A DNA stretch of 9,141 bases from Spirochaeta sp. GTDB taxonomy: Bacteria > Spirochaetota > Spirochaetia > Spirochaetales_E > Spirochaetaceae_B. Below, in pieces: positions 6,660 through 9,141 of the stretch; the stretch's first letter is position 1; each line of letters starts with the position of its first letter. The stretch spans positions 1 through 9,141 of the forward strand of contig JAUUYD010000059.1 in NCBI GenBank assembly GCA_030590585.1, written 5' to 3'. The position numbers and the translations under genes are program-made. The notes beneath the pieces were generated by a model. It made no database searches. It worked only from the letters and a program-made list of their open reading frames with translations, and was not told the origin of the DNA.

Positions 6660-6667
6660 CCTGTATA

Positions 6668-7399
6668 TTGAAGAGAAACCCCGAAATAAATCAGTTTGAT
6701 TCATCGTCAGCAGCAGCGGTATCCGCTTCCCGGTTCATACTTGCCAAGCTGAAAAAAACTCTGGAAAGCAAGGAATCAGTATCGCTTGTTCTCTCCGGCG
6801 GATCGGCACCCCGGCAGCTCAACGCCGCATTAACCGAAGTTCTGATAGGTATTGATTTCGGCCGGATTGACTGGTTTTTCGGTGACGAAAGAGCCGTAGA
6901 ACCAGATGATCCACGCAGCAATTACCGTATGCAGATGGAAACATTGCTGAATCCTTTAAATATCGACTCGAGGCGAATCCACCGCATCAAGGGCGAACTC
7001 GGAGCAAACCGGGCGGCATCGGATTACTGCTTGAACCTGGCTGATTATTTTGCAGGACCTGTGGTATTTGACATTATCATTCTCGGACTGGGACCCGATG
7101 GCCATACCGCCAGTCTTTTTCCGGGATCTCCGGCTATTCAGGTCAGGGATGTTCCGGTAACAATGACAGAAACAGCCCCCCTTGAACCCCATGTCAGGCG
7201 TATAACACTCACTCTTCCGACAATAAATTCGGCAAAGACCGTTATTTTTTTTACCGGCCGGGATGGAAAAGAAACAGTAATTGAACAGCTGCTTCTAAGA
7301 GAGATTGACGGCTCTCAATCGGAGCAGACCCATCCTTTTAAATCAGTCAAACCCGGTTCCGCCGGGGCAACATGGTTTATTTACGGGAGCAATACTTGA
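6668..7399 (+). CDS. pgl: 6-phosphogluconolactonase
   Basis: 243 residues, the usual length of the DevB/Pgl family. It hydrolyses 6-phosphogluconolactone to 6-phosphogluconate, the second step of the oxidative pentose phosphate pathway, in the cytoplasm. Visible family motifs in order are VLSGGSAPRQL (41-51, sugar-phosphate loop), WFFGDERAV (69-77), SNYRM (84-88) and the signature ILGLGPDGHTASLFPGSP (138-155), followed by RITLTLPTIN (178-187). The start is TTG at 6668 with AAGGAG 8 nt upstream and a 19-bp gap after pth; the longer open frame starting at 6341 would lie within pth and carries no homology. Its stop overlaps the next gene. zwf, the common partner, is not in the window, so its placement with pth looks incidental. 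Confidence 0.95.
   Translation: MKRNPEINQFDSSSAAAVSASRFILAKLKKTLESKESVSLVLSGGSAPRQLNAALTEVLIGIDFGRIDWFFGDERAVEPDDPRSNYRMQMETLLNPLNIDSRRIHRIKGELGANRAASDYCLNLADYFAGPVVFDIIILGLGPDGHTASLFPGSPAIQVRDVPVTMTETAPLEPHVRRITLTLPTINSAKTVIFFTGRDGKETVIEQLLLREIDGSQSEQTHPFKSVKPGSAGATWFIYGSNT
7385..7389 (+). promoter_or_regulatory. Ribosome binding site favouring the TTG start at 7396
   Basis: GGGAG lies 6 nt before the TTG at 7396 that overlaps the pgl stop (TTGA). The alternative ATG at 7372 is preceded only by GGGG with 4-nt spacing. Confidence 0.5.
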
Positions 7400-8370
7400 A
7401 TAAAAAGACACTCACGGAACCGCTTCCTCCTGATGAGCGCCTGAGCATACTTAAAAAGGCCTCCTGGGCGGGAATTGTCGGAAATCTGTTTCTATCGGCC
7501 CTCAAAATCACAGCTGGTATTCTATCCAGTTCATTAGCTGTAATCGGCGATGGAATTGACAGTCTCAGCGATGTCGTAACATCCATGGTAACTCTCTACG
7601 CCGCCAAAGCGGGAGCTGCTCCGCCGGATCCCGAGCATCCATGGGGTCATGGTCGAATGGAAACCATCGCCACAAAGACTCTTTCCCTCATCATCATAAT
7701 GGCCGGGCTCCAGCTTCTGATTATGACATTAAGAAAATTAACCGGTACGGAAATATCCGATATTCCAGGCAAATTTGCGCTGTACGCCAGTGGAATATCC
7801 ATTATCGGAAAGTCAGCACTGGCCGTATATAAATTTAAAGCTGGACAACTTACCGCCAGCCGGATGATGCAGGCTGATGCAATCAACATGCGAAATGACA
7901 TTTTATTATCATTTGTTGTTTTAACCGGTGTCCTGTTCACCCGTGTACTGAACCTGCCGCTGCTGGATGTTCTTGCCGGTTTCGGTGTCAGCATCTGGAT
8001 TATTATTTCAGGTATAAAAGTGTTTCTGCATACCAATACCGAATTGATGGACAGTATCGATGATAAAAACATCTATCACCTTGTATTTGAGGCAGCAAAC
8101 TCTATTGAAGGAGTTTCGAATCCGCATCGGGTGAGAATACGCGGCCTTAATTCTCTTTATGTTATCGATATGGATGTTGAAGTAGACGGCAGCTTATCCG
8201 TTTCCGAAGCCCATGCACTGGCCTGTAATCTGGAGTTGGAAATCCGCAATCGGATTAAAAGGGTGTACGATATCATGGTTCATGTGGAACCAGCAGGTGT
8301 GGAGGACCATATTGAGGGTTACGGACTGGTTCCCGGTGATATCGATGATGCCGAGGTTGATGCAAAGTGA
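7396..8370 (+). CDS. Cation diffusion facilitator (CDF) family metal exporter
   Basis: 324 residues from TTG at 7396; an in-frame ATG at 7372 would add 8. CDF proteins are inner-membrane divalent-metal/proton antiporters that usually export Zn, Fe, Mn, Co or Cd as dimers. Six membrane helices can be traced between about 25 and 212. TM2 holds SLAVIGDGIDSLSDVVTS with the metal ligands D55 and D59. The loop HPWGHGRMETIA has H81 and H85. TM5 holds MMQADAINMRNDILLS, where the usual H/D ligand is N164, paired with D168. The cytoplasmic metal-sensing domain (about 220-300) ends in the family motif MVHVEP and keeps H244, H273 and H296. The Asn in TM5 argues against a standard zinc exporter; manganese or iron are possible, but that is inference. 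The gene is coupled to pgl by a 4-base overlap. Confidence 0.92.
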   Translation: MNKKTLTEPLPPDERLSILKKASWAGIVGNLFLSALKITAGILSSSLAVIGDGIDSLSDVVTSMVTLYAAKAGAAPPDPEHPWGHGRMETIATKTLSLIIIMAGLQLLIMTLRKLTGTEISDIPGKFALYASGISIIGKSALAVYKFKAGQLTASRMMQADAINMRNDILLSFVVLTGVLFTRVLNLPLLDVLAGFGVSIWIIISGIKVFLHTNTELMDSIDDKNIYHLVFEAANSIEGVSNPHRVRIRGLNSLYVIDMDVEVDGSLSVSEAHALACNLELEIRNRIKRVYDIMVHVEPAGVEDHIEGYGLVPGDIDDAEVDAK

Positions 8371-8458
8371 ATTAGAGCGTACCCCCCACCCCGGGGACTT
8401 GATTATCTGAGGTTCCTTCCGTTAAGTTATCTACGAATATTCCATATGGAGGTAATAC
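8371..8458 (+). other. Spacer between CDF and ferredoxin genes, with a palindrome over the ribosome binding site
   Basis: No intrinsic terminator follows the CDF gene, so the ferredoxin may be partly read from the operon. A poor promoter candidate is TTGATT (8399-8404) with TAAGTT at 8423-8428. The Shine-Dalgarno GGAGG (8448-8452) sits 6 nt before the ferredoxin ATG. It overlaps a perfect 10-bp palindrome TCCATATGGA (8441-8450), whose role, if any, is unknown. Confidence 0.45.
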
Positions 8459-8632
8459 ATGGCTTACGTCATCAATAAAGAAGATTGCATCAACTGCGGC
8501 GCTTGTGAACCCGAATGCCCTGTCGATGCGATCAGCGAACAGGGCGATGTCAGAATAATTGATCCCGATGTCTGCACCAGCTGCGGCGCCTGCGTCGAAG
8601 TATGTCCCACCGATTGTATCATTGCTGATTGA
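8459..8632 (+). CDS. 2[4Fe-4S] ferredoxin, clostridial type
   Basis: A 57-residue protein, typical for small bacterial-type ferredoxins that carry low-potential electrons in the cytoplasm of anaerobes (pyruvate:ferredoxin oxidoreductase, hydrogenase, Rnf and similar partners). Both cluster motifs are complete: C10-x2-C13-x2-C16-x3-C20-P and C39-x2-C42-x2-C45-x3-C49-P, so each cluster takes three cysteines from one motif and one from the other. An extra cysteine, C53, follows in PTDCI, where alanine is more usual. The start is fixed by GGAGG 6 nt upstream and by the standard [10 protein letters not shown] opening. A strong terminator follows 22 bp after the stop, so the transcript ends here. 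Its specific redox partner cannot be told from this window. Confidence 0.95.
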   Translation: MAYVINKEDCINCGACEPECPVDAISEQGDVRIIDPDVCTSCGACVEVCPTDCIIAD

Positions 8633-8654
8633 AAAATCCCGGTGATTATTGTTC

Positions 8655-8682
8655 AAACCGCCGTCATCCGGCGGTTTTTTTT
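8655..8682 (+). terminator. Intrinsic (Rho-independent) terminator after the ferredoxin gene
   Basis: A 9-bp perfect stem (AAACCGCCG at 8655-8663 with CGGCGGTTT at 8669-8677) has a 5-nt loop, and the T run continues to 8682 (eight T in all). It ends the plus-strand transcript from pth to ferredoxin and separates it from the next gene. Confidence 0.9.
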
Positions 8683-8707
8683 CGCCCCTCACCTAAATCC
8701 CTGATTC

Positions 8708-8717
8708 ATCATATGAT
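8708..8717 (+). promoter_or_regulatory. Possible -10 box within a perfect palindrome just upstream of the EpmA-like gene
   Basis: ATCATATGAT is a 10-bp perfect palindrome and contains TATGAT (8712-8717), five of six to the -10 consensus. Its end is 6 nt from the A of the ATG at 8724, about the spacing expected to a transcription start. No good -35 box is seen. Confidence 0.35.
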
Positions 8718-8723
8718 TATCTC

Positions 8724-9141
8724 ATGCAATTTCATCCGCAGCTGTTAAGGGACCGGTCCGGCATGTACCGGGCCATAAGGGAGTACTTTGATAACTGCGG
8801 ATATCTGGAAGCCGAAACACCAATCATCACATCATCTCCCATACCCGAATCCCATATCGAATTGTTCAGAACAGAAAGGTTGAACCCTGACGGGACTCAT
8901 TCCACTTTGTTTCTGGTCCCCTCACCGGAAGTATGGCTGAAACAGTTACTGGCAGCTGATGCACCCTCTCTCTACCAGATTGGAAGATGTTTCAGAAACG
9001 GAGAACAGATAGATCGCTGGCACCGCAATGAATTCACCATGCTCGAATGGTATGGATTAAATGAAACTGCGGAAAGTAACCTGAAAGTAATACAGGAGGT
9101 TCTAAACGCCTGTATTCAGGGAGTTAATCCAGAGCTTGAAA
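8724..9141 (+). CDS. epmA: EpmA/GenX-type lysyl-tRNA synthetase-like protein (EF-P lysine ligase), partial at the right edge
   Basis: The first 139 residues are present; the family is about 300-350 long. It is a class II synthetase core without the anticodon-binding domain: LLRDRSGMYRAIREYF (7-22), GYLEAETPII (26-35), FLVPSPEVWLKQLL (63-76), and motif 2, LYQIGRCFRNGE (83-94) with HRNEFTMLEWYG (100-111), which is diagnostic of PoxA/GenX/EpmA. EpmA attaches (R)-beta-lysine to a lysine of elongation factor P, helping ribosomes through polyproline stretches; EpmB makes the beta-lysine. Neither EF-P nor EpmB is in view. The start at 8724 has no Shine-Dalgarno, and no in-frame start codon was found just upstream. 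An ATG at 8763 (residue 14) is a later alternative but would cut the first conserved helix. The gene follows the ferredoxin terminator and must have its own promoter. Confidence 0.88.
   Translation, partial: MQFHPQLLRDRSGMYRAIREYFDNCGYLEAETPIITSSPIPESHIELFRTERLNPDGTHSTLFLVPSPEVWLKQLLAADAPSLYQIGRCFRNGEQIDRWHRNEFTMLEWYGLNETAESNLKVIQEVLNACIQGVNPELE

Noticed and set aside
6341..6667. N-terminal extension of pgl starting at an ATG at 6341
   Set aside because: It overlaps pth out of frame, carries no homology, and the TTG at 6668 has a strong AAGGAG.
7647..8072. 141-codon open frame on the minus strand
   Set aside because: It lies wholly antisense to the membrane helices of the CDF gene, has no ribosome binding site I can see and no recognisable domain.
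8389..8396. CCCCGGGG after the CDF gene as a terminator stem
   Set aside because: No room for a loop and no T run follows.
8372..8692. 106-codon open frame on the minus strand
   Set aside because: It is antisense to the ferredoxin gene, which has complete cluster motifs and a strong ribosome binding site, and it would include the terminator.
1..9141. tRNA, rRNA, CRISPR array, insertion sequence or phage attachment site
   Set aside because: No cloverleaf-like segment, regularly spaced repeat, transposase or terminal inverted repeat was seen; almost all the DNA is accounted for by genes.

Overview
The window is dense protein-coding DNA with nine genes, no RNA gene, no mobile element and no repeat array. 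Several features suggest an anaerobic member of the Spirochaetota: many membrane or exported TPR proteins, a lipoprotein with a loose lipobox, a clostridial-type 2[4Fe-4S] ferredoxin and an EpmA-type ligase. This placement is an inference from protein style; no marker gene proves it.

Left part (1-1090, minus strand): an exported TPR/coiled-coil protein is followed after 6 bp by a single-pass membrane protein with a TPR-like helical pair that runs off the left edge. Facing away from them (1128-4102, plus strand) is a two-gene operon. Its first gene is a membrane-anchored TPR protein ending in an Mrr-like restriction-endonuclease fold that looks catalytically decayed. Its second gene, coupled by a 4-base overlap, is a metallophosphoesterase fused to a ParB/sulfiredoxin-like domain. 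A perfect -35 box in the short divergent spacer probably drives the plus operon.

Middle part (4079-5961, minus strand): a protein that matches SelB (selenocysteine elongation factor) from domain II to the C-terminal winged helices but has no GTPase domain, then a GTG-start lipoprotein coupled by a 4-base overlap. The lipoprotein gene runs 24 bp into the end of the phosphoesterase gene, tail to tail.

Right part (6070-8370, plus strand): an operon of pth (peptidyl-tRNA hydrolase), pgl (6-phosphogluconolactonase) and a CDF metal exporter. Then come a small ferredoxin gene with a strong Shine-Dalgarno and an intrinsic terminator, and the 5' part of an EpmA/GenX-type lysyl-tRNA-synthetase-like gene cut by the right edge. 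The SelB-like and pth genes are served by two back-to-back sigma70-type promoters whose -35 boxes are 2 bp apart. These also show that the SelB-like gene starts at 5961, not at the longer reading-frame start of 6063.

The most unusual items are the GTPase-less SelB-like protein with its own promoter, and the TPR-Mrr / phosphoesterase-ParB gene pair. Functions of both are unknown.
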